Shown: positions 7,416 through 16,190, counted from the first letter of the stretch. The stretch is DNA of 24,699 bases from Thermoplasmata archaeon (GCA_021797055.1 JAKAAI010000019.1:1-24699), one strand, 5' to 3'. Notes: generated by a model not told the origin, from the letters alone. A program made the numbers and translations.

Positions 7416-7441
7416 TATTCCACAGAAAGTAATTAAATGAA

Positions 7442-7456
7442 CTCACTCAGAGTGAG
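7442..7456. promoter_or_regulatory. Perfect palindrome upstream of the membrane operon
   Basis: CTCACTC-A-GAGTGAG: two perfect 7-base arms around one central base. It lies immediately upstream (in the minus-strand sense) of the TATA-like TTTAATTA and 27 bases before the TTG start at 7415, that is over or next to the BRE. It is a good candidate operator for a dimeric winged-helix regulator, perhaps the one encoded by the third gene of the same operon. Confidence 0.5.
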
Positions 7457-7852
7457 GGCGCAGATGTGGGTTTATACGCTATAATTTAAAAAATCCCATA
7501 AAATACAGTTCAACAAGGTTTTCCAAAAACTCGCTTATATTTTACACAGAGCGAAAGTCATTATCGATCATACAGTTCCAATAATATTCAGGCAAGATAA
7601 CGGATTGATCAGCGCTGTTCATTAAAATTACTGGATAAATATGTCAAAGGAGTTTTCTGATTCCGAAACTCTAGTATTGGCATTTCTATAGAAATTTTTG
7701 ATTTTTTAGCGGATGTTTATGGCTGCTTCCTTGTAAATTCATTCAATCTGTTTCGCTCAATTAACAGCCGATTTCATCAACACGAAGTAAAATGCTAAAA
7801 TGATTGAGGATATGCACACTGGGAATTGAAGGAAATTATTATCCGGTAATTC

Positions 7853-7864
7853 TTTTAAGCTTAA
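7853..7864 (+). promoter_or_regulatory. TATA-like promoter element of the GH15 gene
   Basis: TTTTAAGCTTAA, containing the 10-base palindrome TTAAGCTTAA, is centred about 30 bases before the ATG at 7889. With the usual archaeal TATA-to-start distance this gives an mRNA with a leader of only a few bases or none. Confidence 0.45.
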
Positions 7865-7888
7865 TAGCTCTATCCTCCCAAGGATTAA

Positions 7889-9742
7889 ATGTTCAGCGAC
7901 ACCATAGATTTAAAAGGGTGTACAAAAGATGGTTTTGTTTTAATAAAAAATCATGGTCTGATTGCTAGCAACAGAACCGCTGCCCTTGTTGGCGCTAATG
8001 GTGATATTGATTGGGCCTGTCTTCCAAAGTTTGATTCTGATCCGATTCTTGCAGGAATACTGGATTATAAGAAAGGCGGTCATTTTATTATTTCACCAAA
8101 CGATACATCCGATCTTAGAGTTTATCAGAATTATAGGGAAATGACCAACATATTGGTCACGGAGTTCATAAAGGGAAACAAAACTATTTTGAGACTTACA
8201 GACTTCATCCCTGTTTCTGAATTCACGACAATAAATTTTCCGGAGATACACAGATATGTCGAGGCGCCGGAGTCAGATATTCAGGTTTCTGTAACTTTCA
8301 ATCCAATTTTTGATTATGGAAATATCCAGCCTACCGTTGAAAAATCTCTTGCTGGTTATGTTTTCAATGGTGGAAATTATTCTGTGGCACTTGCCTGTGA
8401 TGTCCCCCTCTCTATAACAGCCGGGGGTGTTCACGGTGTCTTTACCCTTAAAAAACACTCTTCGAGATGGTTCGTTCTCCTGAACGGTGTTAAGCATACA
8501 TTAAGGATTACTGATTACAGATCATACGAAAGGCTTGAGGAAACCACAAATTATTGGAAAAACTGGATTTCACAGTGCACCTATCATGGTATCTACAGCC
8601 AGCACGTCCTCAGATCAGCACTGGCACTTAAAGGATTATTCTACGAGCCTTCTGGACTTATGGTGGCAGCGCCTACAACCAGTCTGCCTGAATGTATCGG
8701 TGGGGAGAGAAACTGGGATTACCGGTATGCGTGGATAAGGGATACTGCATATGTTATCGAAGCACTTTCTACGATCGGCCTGAAGAAGGAGGCAACTAAA
8801 TTCCTTTACGATATGATGGAGAACATTTCAAGGGATAATGACAAATTGAGGACAATTTATACTATCGATGGATCCTCCTCTCTTAATGAACGCACGGTAG
8901 ATTTTGATGGGTACATGCACTCAAAGCCTGTCCGCATAGGAAATAAAGCTTCAAGACAGCTTCAGATTGACGAATACGGTTCAATAATCAATTCAATATA
9001 TTATCTTTCAAGAATAGGCGGAACAGTAAATTCCTATATGTGGAATTTTGTAATAGATTTTCTTAAAAAGCTTGAGTCCCTGTGGAAAGAACCTGATTCA
9101 AGTATCTGGGAGTTCAGAACTGAAAGAAAGCATTACGTCTATTCAAAGCTTTTATGCTGGGCGGCATTCGATAGAGCAATACAGATGGGGAAGATCCTGA
9201 AGATGTCTGCTCCATACGAGGCATGGAAAGCAATTGCTGGCCAGATAAAACAAACAATCATTGATAACGGAACTGATCCTACACATTCTTATCTGACGCA
9301 ATATTTTGGCTCTGATCAGATTGACGCAGCTCTTCTCAGGGCTCCTCTTCTTGGCATTCTTCCGGCGTCAGATCCTCTTATAACCGGAACAGTTGCAAAG
9401 ATAGAGAAAGAGCTTATGCATGATGGATATCTATTTAGAAGATACCTGAATGATGACGGCTTAAAAGGCGAAGACAATGCATTTTTGATGCTCTCTTTCT
9501 GGTACGTCGAGGATCTTATAGAAATGGGTAAATTGAAAAAGGCGAGAGAGGTTTTTGAAAGCCTTCTTCAGAGGTCCAACCACCTCAATTTGTTTTCTGA
9601 GGAAATTGATTTTAGGACCGGTGACCTTATAGGAAATTTTCCTCAGGCATTGTCTCACATTGGCGTGATAAGGTGCGCAAGTAAACTGACCGATTCATTT
9701 AAACAGAATCTGAGGACTTCGGAAAGCAGGTATAATTACTGA
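7889..9742 (+). CDS. GH15-family glucoamylase/trehalase-type glycoside hydrolase
   Basis: 617 residues, the usual length for the archaeal/bacterial GH15 proteins that lack a starch-binding domain. An N-terminal beta-sandwich domain (NHGLIASNRTAALVGANGDI near 21-40) precedes the (alpha/alpha)6 catalytic barrel. Barrel signatures are GGERNWDYRYAWIRD (271-285), Glu408 in SIWEFR as general acid and Glu571 in LFSEEID as the probable base. The enzyme cleaves alpha-glucosidic bonds with inversion. GH15 members from Thermoplasma include glucoamylases and trehalases, so the substrate (maltodextrin, glycogen or trehalose) cannot be settled from sequence. No signal peptide, so intracellular. It is monocistronic: promoter directly upstream and a convergent gene directly downstream. 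Confidence 0.92.
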   Translation: MFSDTIDLKGCTKDGFVLIKNHGLIASNRTAALVGANGDIDWACLPKFDSDPILAGILDYKKGGHFIISPNDTSDLRVYQNYREMTNILVTEFIKGNKTILRLTDFIPVSEFTTINFPEIHRYVEAPESDIQVSVTFNPIFDYGNIQPTVEKSLAGYVFNGGNYSVALACDVPLSITAGGVHGVFTLKKHSSRWFVLLNGVKHTLRITDYRSYERLEETTNYWKNWISQCTYHGIYSQHVLRSALALKGLFYEPSGLMVAAPTTSLPECIGGERNWDYRYAWIRDTAYVIEALSTIGLKKEATKFLYDMMENISRDNDKLRTIYTIDGSSSLNERTVDFDGYMHSKPVRIGNKASRQLQIDEYGSIINSIYYLSRIGGTVNSYMWNFVIDFLKKLESLWKEPDSSIWEFRTERKHYVYSKLLCWAAFDRAIQMGKILKMSAPYEAWKAIAGQIKQTIIDNGTDPTHSYLTQYFGSDQIDAALLRAPLLGILPASDPLITGTVAKIEKELMHDGYLFRRYLNDDGLKGEDNAFLMLSFWYVEDLIEMGKLKKAREVFESLLQRSNHLNLFSEEIDFRTGDLIGNFPQALSHIGVIRCASKLTDSFKQNLRTSESRYNY

Positions 9743-10267
9743 TCAATCGAAATCTCTCTGTCTGTTGGAAATTGGCCTCTCCCTATTGCGTATCCTGAAC
9801 GCTGCCACAAGGAGAATCAAACCGGAAGGCAGGAACGCAAGGCCAAAAACTATTGTGTATATAACCGTATAGCTGATCCTTTCAATTGAAAGAGAGACAT
9901 TCGAGGACTCATTTGAATTGTTTATAACAATAAGTGAAATATTGCCAGATGACCCTGAAACATATTCCCTTGTTACCGATCCTGCGCCAGTTAAATTGGC
10001 ATATCCTGCTTGGATACCATTTGATACTAAAATATATGATGTAATGTTTGCAGAAGATTCATTCGATGACACGGTGTAAAAGATCAGATCTCCAACCTGA
10101 ATTGAAGTATTATATTTCATGCTGACTGATCCATTTGCAGCTATATTTTCAGTTCTGTGTATTTCACTGTTCGTAGTCAAAATGACACCTGAAATTGCAA
10201 AAAGGACTATTGCAACAACTATCAGTATGTATGCGATTCTTGCAATCTTTCTGTAGTCTCTCAGCAA
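9743..10267 (-). CDS. Two-helix membrane protein with sequon-rich external domain
   Basis: 174 residues: membrane segment at about 9-30 (IARIAYILIVVAIVLFAISG), an external beta-rich domain of about 100 residues and a second membrane segment near 133-158 followed by a basic tail. Nine N-x-S/T sequons fall in about 90 residues of the external part (NGS, NTS, NES, NIT, NLT, NIS, NNS, NES, NVS), pointing to a densely N-glycosylated surface protein. No family is recognised. The start is TTG at 10267 with AAGGGG upstream. Its TGA abuts the TGA of the GH15 gene tail to tail within the six bases TGATCA. Confidence 0.72.
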   Translation of the reverse strand: MLRDYRKIARIAYILIVVAIVLFAISGVILTTNSEIHRTENIAANGSVSMKYNTSIQVGDLIFYTVSSNESSANITSYILVSNGIQAGYANLTGAGSVTREYVSGSSGNISLIVINNSNESSNVSLSIERISYTVIYTIVFGLAFLPSGLILLVAAFRIRNRERPISNRQRDFD

Positions 10268-10307
10268 TCCGTTGCCCCTTCATGGCATAATAGCCAGCAT
10301 TAGTTAA

Positions 10308-12662
10308 TTATTTCTGAATTTTAACCTCTAAATGATCTGATTCAGAAACATCAACAATTGACGATCTTAAAAGACCCTCAATAATTTTCCTATTTTTCTC
10401 AATAAGTTTCTTATTTCCTGATACAGATAATTCGCGTCCACTTGATTTACCGGTCTTCGCTGATTCAGACCTGGCCGTTGAAACTATGTCAAGAACGTAT
10501 TCTATTTCCCTCGTTACTTCATCCTCCTGAATGTTATCATCAGGCCACATCTGTGAGTGGACAGAAGCATTTTCATTGTAAACAGAATGAAACACCTCCT
10601 CAGTTGTGAATGCAAGATATGGCGCATATAGAAGCAATATAGACCGGAATGCTTTCCTCAATGCTTTCACCGTTTTTCCTTTCTCATTCCCAGTTAATTG
10701 TGGATCACGTAACTTTACCTTACAGATCTCGAGATACGAGTCACAGAAAGTATTCCAGAAAAAGTCATCTATCTCGATCCTTGCTCTTGATAAATTATAT
10801 GAATCAAGCAGTTTTGTCACACTTCTTTCAAGTCGGGTCAGCTTGCTCATTATCCATTTTTCTGTTCCATCTAATACATCATAATCCGTCTCCTTCAATT
10901 CGCCTGATAGCATTTTGACAAGGTTTGCTGCGTTTAACAACTTTATTACAACCCTTCTACCGCGCAGAAAATCCTTTTCGTCTATCCTAATGTCTTCACC
11001 GTTACCTGCAACTGAAGTCCAGTGCCTGACAGCATCAACACCGTATCGCATTATGAAGTCCTCAGGTGAATACTGCACTCCCTTACTCTTGCTCATCTTG
11101 GCTCCCGGGGCAATCATCACATTTCCGCTGATGCTTATATCATTCCATGGAATCTGATCATCATGTAAAAGTGATCTGACTATGGTTGTAAAGGCCCAGG
11201 TTGTTATTATATCATGACCCTGAAACCTCACGTCCATTTTTTCAATTTTTCTTTTAAGTCCATAGTGCTCCGTGGCAAGCCTTGGTGATAATGAGGATGT
11301 TGCCCAAGTATCCATTACGTCTGTATCTGGAATGAATGAGTCAGAATTACACTTTTTACATTTCTTCTGACACTTCTGGAATCTTGGGTCCACTGGCAGT
11401 TCCTTCGGATCTGCAAAAACCGGTTCTCCACAATTACTGCAGTACCATACCGGAAAGGGTATTCCATATATGCGCTGCCTGGATATACACCAATCAGATT
11501 TCAATCCACTAACCCAGTTGTTGTACCTTACCTTCATATGATCAGGGAACCAGTTTATTTTGTTACCCTGCTCCAGGAGTTTTTCCTTTAAATCCATGTA
11601 CCGCACATACCACTGTGTAAGTATACTAATCTCAAGCGGGGAATCGCATCTTTCGTGCACATTTATTGTCTGTTTTTTTCTTTCAGATTTTAATATAAGA
11701 CCCTTATCTCTTAATAAGGCAACGATTTCTTTCCTTGCTTCCCATGAAACGGATTCTTTTTTGATGTAATTGTCACCCAGCATCCTACCGCTTTCACCCA
11801 CAACCATGCGGGTAGGTAAGGAGTACTTTCTCCAGAGCTCTGCATCATTCTGGTCCCCGAATGTGCAAACCATTTCTGCACCAGTTCCCTTTTCAGGGTC
11901 AACCAGTGGATCTGAAAACACTCTGACAGCATTTCCGTACAGTGGGACCAGAAAGGTTTTACCAATCATTTTTTTGTACCTTTCATCTTCCGGGTTAATG
12001 AAAACAGCTACACATGCACCAAGAAGCTCTGGTCTTGTTGTTGCTATATCTATACCATCTCCATCCAGGCCATTAAAACGCAGGAAATAGAAATCAGTCT
12101 CCCTCTGCATATCCTTCATATCTATCTGTGAAATCGCAGTTCTGCAGGTAGGACAAACTACAACGGGGCCCTTCTCTCTGTAAGCCCTCTTCTTTCCCAC
12201 AAGATCTAAAAACATTGACTGAGAAATTCTCCTGCTTAGAACTGAATATGTCCTGTATGGGTCTCTTAGACTAGCGCTGATGCCAAGTTGACTGAAAATT
12301 GAAATTATCTTTTCGCCTCCCTCATGACCTGCTTTAATGCATGCCTGGATAAAGTCCTCCTTTGGCATATCATATCCTCTCTTTCCAAGCATTTTCTCTG
12401 CAAGTTTTTCCGTAGGGAGCCCATTCTCATCAAGCCCCATAGGGTAAAAGACTTTGAAACCCCTCATTCTTCTGTACCTTGCAATTATATCCTGATGAAC
12501 ATAGGAGAATGAATGTCCCATATGTAGTTCTCCAGAGACAGTAGGAGGTGGTGTGTCTATTGAAAAAATCTTACTTTTTCCATCATCCTTGAATTCATAG
12601 ACATCATTCTTATCCCAGAACGATCTCCATTTATTCTCAATCGAAGAAAGGTCAGTTTCCAT
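10308..12662 (-). CDS. valS: Valyl-tRNA synthetase
   Basis: Class I synthetase that charges tRNA-Val. The 784-residue protein has the HIGH-type motif in GELHMGHSF (45-53), the CP1 editing domain with TRPELLGACVAVFINPEDER, the zinc-binding insert WYCSNCGEPVF with CQKKCKKC, the segment DVMDTWATSS, and KMSKSKG (near 522). The editing motif T-R-P-E-L-L-G-A-C-V-A-V and the overall layout separate it from IleRS and LeuRS. It is shorter than bacterial ValRS and seems to lack the long C-terminal coiled-coil arm, which is normal for several archaea. ATG 12662 lies about 25 bases after a TATA-like TTTTTTATG (minus strand, about 12683-12691), so the message may be leaderless. Confidence 0.95.
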   Translation of the reverse strand: METDLSSIENKWRSFWDKNDVYEFKDDGKSKIFSIDTPPPTVSGELHMGHSFSYVHQDIIARYRRMRGFKVFYPMGLDENGLPTEKLAEKMLGKRGYDMPKEDFIQACIKAGHEGGEKIISIFSQLGISASLRDPYRTYSVLSRRISQSMFLDLVGKKRAYREKGPVVVCPTCRTAISQIDMKDMQRETDFYFLRFNGLDGDGIDIATTRPELLGACVAVFINPEDERYKKMIGKTFLVPLYGNAVRVFSDPLVDPEKGTGAEMVCTFGDQNDAELWRKYSLPTRMVVGESGRMLGDNYIKKESVSWEARKEIVALLRDKGLILKSERKKQTINVHERCDSPLEISILTQWYVRYMDLKEKLLEQGNKINWFPDHMKVRYNNWVSGLKSDWCISRQRIYGIPFPVWYCSNCGEPVFADPKELPVDPRFQKCQKKCKKCNSDSFIPDTDVMDTWATSSLSPRLATEHYGLKRKIEKMDVRFQGHDIITTWAFTTIVRSLLHDDQIPWNDISISGNVMIAPGAKMSKSKGVQYSPEDFIMRYGVDAVRHWTSVAGNGEDIRIDEKDFLRGRRVVIKLLNAANLVKMLSGELKETDYDVLDGTEKWIMSKLTRLERSVTKLLDSYNLSRARIEIDDFFWNTFCDSYLEICKVKLRDPQLTGNEKGKTVKALRKAFRSILLLYAPYLAFTTEEVFHSVYNENASVHSQMWPDDNIQEDEVTREIEYVLDIVSTARSESAKTGKSSGRELSVSGNKKLIEKNRKIIEGLLRSSIVDVSESDHLEVKIQK

Positions 12663-12689
12663 GATGCGCCATTACCAACAACATAAAAA

Positions 12690-12704
12690 ATTGAACTGTT
12701 CAAT
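12690..12704. promoter_or_regulatory. Perfect palindrome between the HIT gene and valS
   Basis: ATTGAAC-T-GTTCAAT, 7-base arms around one base. On the minus strand it lies 11 bases after the stop of the HIT gene and is followed by TTTTTT, so it could form a six-pair hairpin plus U-run terminator for that gene. It also touches the TATA region of valS, so it could be an operator. Both roles fit. Confidence 0.5.
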
Positions 12705-12715
12705 CATCTATCGTA

Positions 12716-13132
12716 CTAGGAGAGCATCTTTAAAATTTCTGGAATCTTAATTTCCTCTAATCCACCCGATTTCTCTTTCCACCACTCACCTATGCCCATG
12801 TTATCGCCCCTTCTCCTCGGAATGACATGCAGGTGAATGTGAAAAACAGTTTGATTCGCAGGCTCATGGCTGGCCAAGAAAAGGTTTGTGCCATCAGCGA
12901 ATCCATTTCTGATCATATTTTTGGCAATTCTTGCAGCTATTCCCATCATGTGACCCAATGTAATTTCATCGGCATCTTCAAGGTACGCAATATGCTTTTT
13001 TGGAATCACTAGGGAATGTCCTTCGGAAATAGGGTTGATATCAAGTATTGCCAACGCATCCTTATCCTCATGGATCTTCTTAGAGGGAATCTCACCGGCT
13101 ATGATTCTACAAAAAATACAGTCTTTTTCCAT
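12716..13132 (-). CDS. HIT-family nucleotide hydrolase/transferase
   Basis: 138 residues, the standard length. The histidine triad is HIHLHVIPR (98-106); the N-terminus has CIFCRIIAGEIPSKKI, the typical HIT start with a possible zinc-binding cysteine pair. DINPISEGHSLVIPKKH (31-47) is the conserved nucleotide-binding region. Members hydrolyse AMP-phosphoramidates or dinucleoside polyphosphates; substrate is not determined. The ATG at 13132 is about 30 bases downstream of the minus-strand TATA-like TTAATAAA (13161-13168). It lies just upstream of valS in the same direction, where it might clear adenylates, but that link is only positional. Confidence 0.92.
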   Translation of the reverse strand: MEKDCIFCRIIAGEIPSKKIHEDKDALAILDINPISEGHSLVIPKKHIAYLEDADEITLGHMMGIAARIAKNMIRNGFADGTNLFLASHEPANQTVFHIHLHVIPRRRGDNMGIGEWWKEKSGGLEEIKIPEILKMLS

Positions 13133-13180
13133 AGATTCTCATGAAGCTATACGGAATTCGTTTATTAAGCATGATCCTTC

Positions 13181-13219
13181 GGATGCAGGCATAAAAACAC
13201 AATAATGATCGATGCATCC
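13181..13219. promoter_or_regulatory. Inverted repeat flanking the dtdA TATA box
   Basis: GGATGCA (13181-13187) and its exact complement TGCATCC (13213-13219) flank 25 bases that contain ATAAAAAC (13191-13198), the likely TATA box of dtdA. The arms fall at the BRE and near the expected transcription start, a geometry suited to repression by looping or by a bivalent regulator. Confidence 0.4.
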
Positions 13220-13236
13220 AGGTTCCAGATGTACAG

Positions 13237-14046
13237 ATGGTTCAGAACAAGGAAAAAGTTAAATTAGTTCTTGAGTCGGCACAAGATCCTGCCAGCGTTT
13301 CGATAGCCACCTTTCTACAAGAAAAACTGTCTTTTAGCCCGACATATAATTCCAGCCTGTTTAAAGCAGGTGAAATATATCTTCTAAAAACAGGTAAAAA
13401 ACATCTTTACTTTGATAATATAGACGAAGAGATATCAAAACTTGATCTTAATATTGAAACACTCATATTTCTATCGAAACACAGTTCCCAGGCTAAAATT
13501 AATTCGCTCACCGTCCATGCAACAGGAAATTTTTCTGAGGCATCGCTAGGTGGAAAGTCTGGTCAATTATCTTTTGCTGATCCAGGAAACATGACTTCTG
13601 CCTTGCGAATAATGAAAGGACTTCCCGTTGAGGATTTTAGTATAACTTTCGAGGCTACCCATCATGGTCCTTTGACTATGATACCATCATTTTTTATTGA
13701 GATAGGAACGGAGTCTAAAGATTGGGAAAATAGGGATGCACTTCACACCGTAACTCAAGCGATAATGAACTGCAGAGACAATGGCGAGGGCGGTTTTATC
13801 GGTATAGGCGGAGGGCATTATTCACCTAAAATAACTGAGTACGTCCTGCAGAATACCATAAATATAGGTCATATTGTTCCAAAACATAACCATGAAAATC
13901 TCAATACATCAACACTGAAACAAGCTTCCGAAAGGACCAAGTCCTTCAGAGGTATAGTAATGGATAAGAAGGGTACGAGGGGACCGGTTAGGGAAATCGT
14001 TAAAAAATTCGTTGATGAAATCAGTTGTGAATTAATTGTTCTGTAG
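13237..14046 (+). CDS. dtdA: D-aminoacyl-tRNA deacylase, archaeal/plant GEK1 type
   Basis: Hydrolyses D-amino acids from mischarged tRNAs, recycling the tRNA. The 269-residue zinc enzyme shows the DtdA motifs in order: FLSKHSSQAK (78-87), HATGN (94-98), EATHHGP (139-145, candidate metal and catalytic histidines), FIEIGTE, GIGGGHYSPK (189-198), GHIVPKHNH (211-219) and the C-terminal KGTRGPVREIV. ATG 13237 is the only suitable start; ATGs upstream are out of frame. It is divergent from the HIT gene and lies directly upstream of an operon with two proteins tied to D-glutamate chemistry in bacteria. Confidence 0.93.
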   Translation: MVQNKEKVKLVLESAQDPASVSIATFLQEKLSFSPTYNSSLFKAGEIYLLKTGKKHLYFDNIDEEISKLDLNIETLIFLSKHSSQAKINSLTVHATGNFSEASLGGKSGQLSFADPGNMTSALRIMKGLPVEDFSITFEATHHGPLTMIPSFFIEIGTESKDWENRDALHTVTQAIMNCRDNGEGGFIGIGGGHYSPKITEYVLQNTINIGHIVPKHNHENLNTSTLKQASERTKSFRGIVMDKKGTRGPVREIVKKFVDEISCELIVL

Positions 14047-14199
14047 CCATTTATAAAATATAAAATATATTTATGTGTGAAATTTTATTTTATTGCTGAA
14101 ACACGGTATTTAGGCAATAGATTATTTCAGTTTGAAACGGTAGATTCTTATACTATGTTGATCTTACCATTCTCAAGGGTAAAACCTGGGAAAAAATAA

Positions 14200-15150
14200 A
14201 TGGAAGAGAGCGCAGAAGAGGAGCCTCCTGGCGAAACACCTTTTTTCCGAGCACGCCGGATGGAGCGGGTTCTCCACTTCAAAAGACTTTTTATAAAATT
14301 TGAAGGCAGTGGAATTACCGGTACCCAGAAGGACCGAATCTCAAAATATCATGTAATGCGTGCAAGAGAACTTGGATATGACACGATCTCACTGGGATCC
14401 TGCGGCAATTATGGTGCATCTATCTCATATTTTGCGCATAAGTATGGGATGAGATCAGTAATAGGAATGCCTTCATTCTACTCTGGAGATCGTATACCTG
14501 AGATCAGGGCCTATGGAGGTCAGATAATGGAGGTGCCGGTTAAATACGAAGAGGCTGTCGAGATAATGAGGCAGAAATCGATCGAAGAGAACTGGTACGA
14601 TTCAAACCCTGGAGGAAAGAACTCTGAACTCGATTTTCATGGCTATTCTGCAATAGCCCATGAAATACTTGATCAGTTAGGTAGAGTTCCGGAGTTTCTG
14701 GCAGTTCCTGTTGGTAACGGAACCACGCTTTCCGGTATTTATAGAGGTTTCAAGACAATGAAAGAAGCTGGACTGACGGACTCAGTTCCGAGGCTAATTG
14801 CAGCATCCACTGATAATGGGAATCCGATAGTAAAGGCCTGGACTAAAAGAAAGAGAGTAGTTTCGAATCTTGAACAGTCATCTATCCATGAAACTTCAAT
14901 CAATGAACCATTGGTTTCATATATTTCATACGATGGGCAGACTGCTCTGGACTCAATATACGAAAGCAACGGTTTTGCGTTCGAAATATCTGACATGGAG
15001 ATGCTGAGATATTCCAACATTCTCAAGGAAGCTGAGGGAATAAGTGCGCTTCCGGCTTCCAGCTCAGCTATAGTTGCCTCTAACCTGGTCGCAATAAATC
15101 TTAACAGAAAGATAGACTGTGTCGTTGTTTTGACTGGAAGAGGAAAATAA
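14200..15150 (+). CDS. Threonine-synthase-like PLP enzyme (fold type II), short form
   Basis: 316 residues, clearly shorter than classical threonine synthases (about 350-450). FEGSGITGTQKDRIS contains Lys44, the probable Schiff-base lysine, in the F-E-G-x-x-x-T-G-S/T-x-K-D-R context. SCGNYGAS (67-74) is the asparagine loop contacting the cofactor, and VPVGNGTTLSGIYRGF (169-184) is the phosphate-binding glycine loop. The family includes threonine synthase, cysteate synthase, threonine/serine dehydratases and serine racemases; I cannot choose among them. The stop (15148-15150) overlaps the ATG of the next gene by one base, so this is the lead gene of a three-gene operon with DUF1611 and MurL-like proteins. 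A beta/gamma-replacement, elimination or racemisation role in amino-acid modification is likely. Confidence 0.8.
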   Translation: MEESAEEEPPGETPFFRARRMERVLHFKRLFIKFEGSGITGTQKDRISKYHVMRARELGYDTISLGSCGNYGASISYFAHKYGMRSVIGMPSFYSGDRIPEIRAYGGQIMEVPVKYEEAVEIMRQKSIEENWYDSNPGGKNSELDFHGYSAIAHEILDQLGRVPEFLAVPVGNGTTLSGIYRGFKTMKEAGLTDSVPRLIAASTDNGNPIVKAWTKRKRVVSNLEQSSIHETSINEPLVSYISYDGQTALDSIYESNGFAFEISDMEMLRYSNILKEAEGISALPASSSAIVASNLVAINLNRKIDCVVVLTGRGK

Positions 15151-16190
15151 TGGAAGATGCTGCTGTACTGGCCGAATCTGTCTTCGGAACTACATACGGA
15201 AAGACAGCTAACGGTCTTGTAAGGTACTCAAAACGATTTCGGATAAAGTCTGTTATTGACAGTACCCAGGCCGGTAAAGACGCTGGCTTTGTGTTGTTTA
15301 ACAGGATTGCAAATATACCCATTGTGTCGTCTTTGAATGAAAGCATTGCAATAGGTGCAAAAACATTGATAGTCGGTATTGCAACAGATGGTGGTGTATT
15401 GCCTGAAAAATATAGACCATTCATAATTCAGGCCCTTAATCACGGTCTTGATATCGTAAGTGGCCTACATGAATTTATCAGCGACGACCCGGAATTTTCA
15501 AAACTCGCAGCCAGGAATAGTTCAAAAATAACGGATGTAAGAAAAATGTTTCGTGACAGAAGGGACATATTCACCGGCCGGATCCTGGACGTTACGTCAA
15601 AAAAAATTGCAGTACTTGGCACAGATAGTGCAGTCGGAAAGCGAACAACAGCGGTATTCCTGTCTGATACAATGGAGAAGCAAGGAATAAATTCTGTTAT
15701 GATAGGAACAGGTCAAACCTCGTGGATGCAGGGGTTCAAGTATACAATAGTACTGGATGCAATTGTCAACGATTTTGTCTCTGGGGCTCTTGAAACAGTA
15801 GCACTTCAGGCGTGGGACGAATTGCATCCCGAATTTATGTACCTAGAAGGTCAGGGTTCAGTTATTCACCCAGCCTATCCTGGAAGTTATGAAATAATAG
15901 GTGCACTTCACCCGGAGGCAATTATACTGCAACATGCACCAAAGAGGTTATTTTACGATGGATTTGACCGGTTCAGGATCCCTCCTCTTGAGAAATATAT
16001 CAAGATTCTTGAGCTTATGTCAGATAAAAAGGTGATTGCAATTTCTGTCAATAAAGAAAACATGACTCCTCAGGAGCTTCAATCTTATATTGATGATACA
16101 CAAAATAAATTTGGAATACCTGTTTTTGACCCTCTCGGAAACCTGTCGGAAATTGCCAGATACGTCAAGGAAACAGTAAATGATTCCTGA
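15150..16190 (+). CDS. DUF1611-family P-loop protein (DgcN-like, D-glutamate N-acetyltransferase family)
   Basis: 346 residues with both DUF1611 domains. The N-terminal Rossmann-like part has a strand-loop at KTLIVGIATDGGVLP (71-85) and DIVSGLHEF (101-109). The C-terminal P-loop part has GTDSAVGKRTTA (157-168) and the family signature YLEGQGSVIHPAYPG (231-245), then HAPKR. Characterised bacterial members (DgcN) acetylate D-glutamate and work with an enolase-superfamily epimerase/racemase (DgcA), which is not in this window. Here the neighbours are a PLP enzyme and a MurL-like protein, with which it overlaps by 1 and 11 bases. Its exact substrate in this organism is unproven. Confidence 0.85.
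   Translation: MEDAAVLAESVFGTTYGKTANGLVRYSKRFRIKSVIDSTQAGKDAGFVLFNRIANIPIVSSLNESIAIGAKTLIVGIATDGGVLPEKYRPFIIQALNHGLDIVSGLHEFISDDPEFSKLAARNSSKITDVRKMFRDRRDIFTGRILDVTSKKIAVLGTDSAVGKRTTAVFLSDTMEKQGINSVMIGTGQTSWMQGFKYTIVLDAIVNDFVSGALETVALQAWDELHPEFMYLEGQGSVIHPAYPGSYEIIGALHPEAIILQHAPKRLFYDGFDRFRIPPLEKYIKILELMSDKKVIAISVNKENMTPQELQSYIDDTQNKFGIPVFDPLGNLSEIARYVKETVNDS

Larger units (their letters stand above)
7416..7888. other. Divergent intergenic region
   Basis: About 470 AT-rich bases between the membrane operon and the GH15 gene. It holds the two divergent promoters and the palindrome at 7442-7456. I find no RNA gene and no coding frame of useful length in the central part. Confidence 0.5.

Noticed and set aside
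7820..7850. Short frame reading HWELKEIIIR, similar to EHWEIKDIVKF of the 6160-6879 protein, suggesting a duplicated fragment
   Set aside because: Only about ten residues, with a stop four codons upstream; too short to separate from chance.
9740..9745. TGATCA shared by two convergent stop codons as a possible recombination site
   Set aside because: Tail-to-tail stops naturally form this hexamer; no repeat or mobile element supports more.
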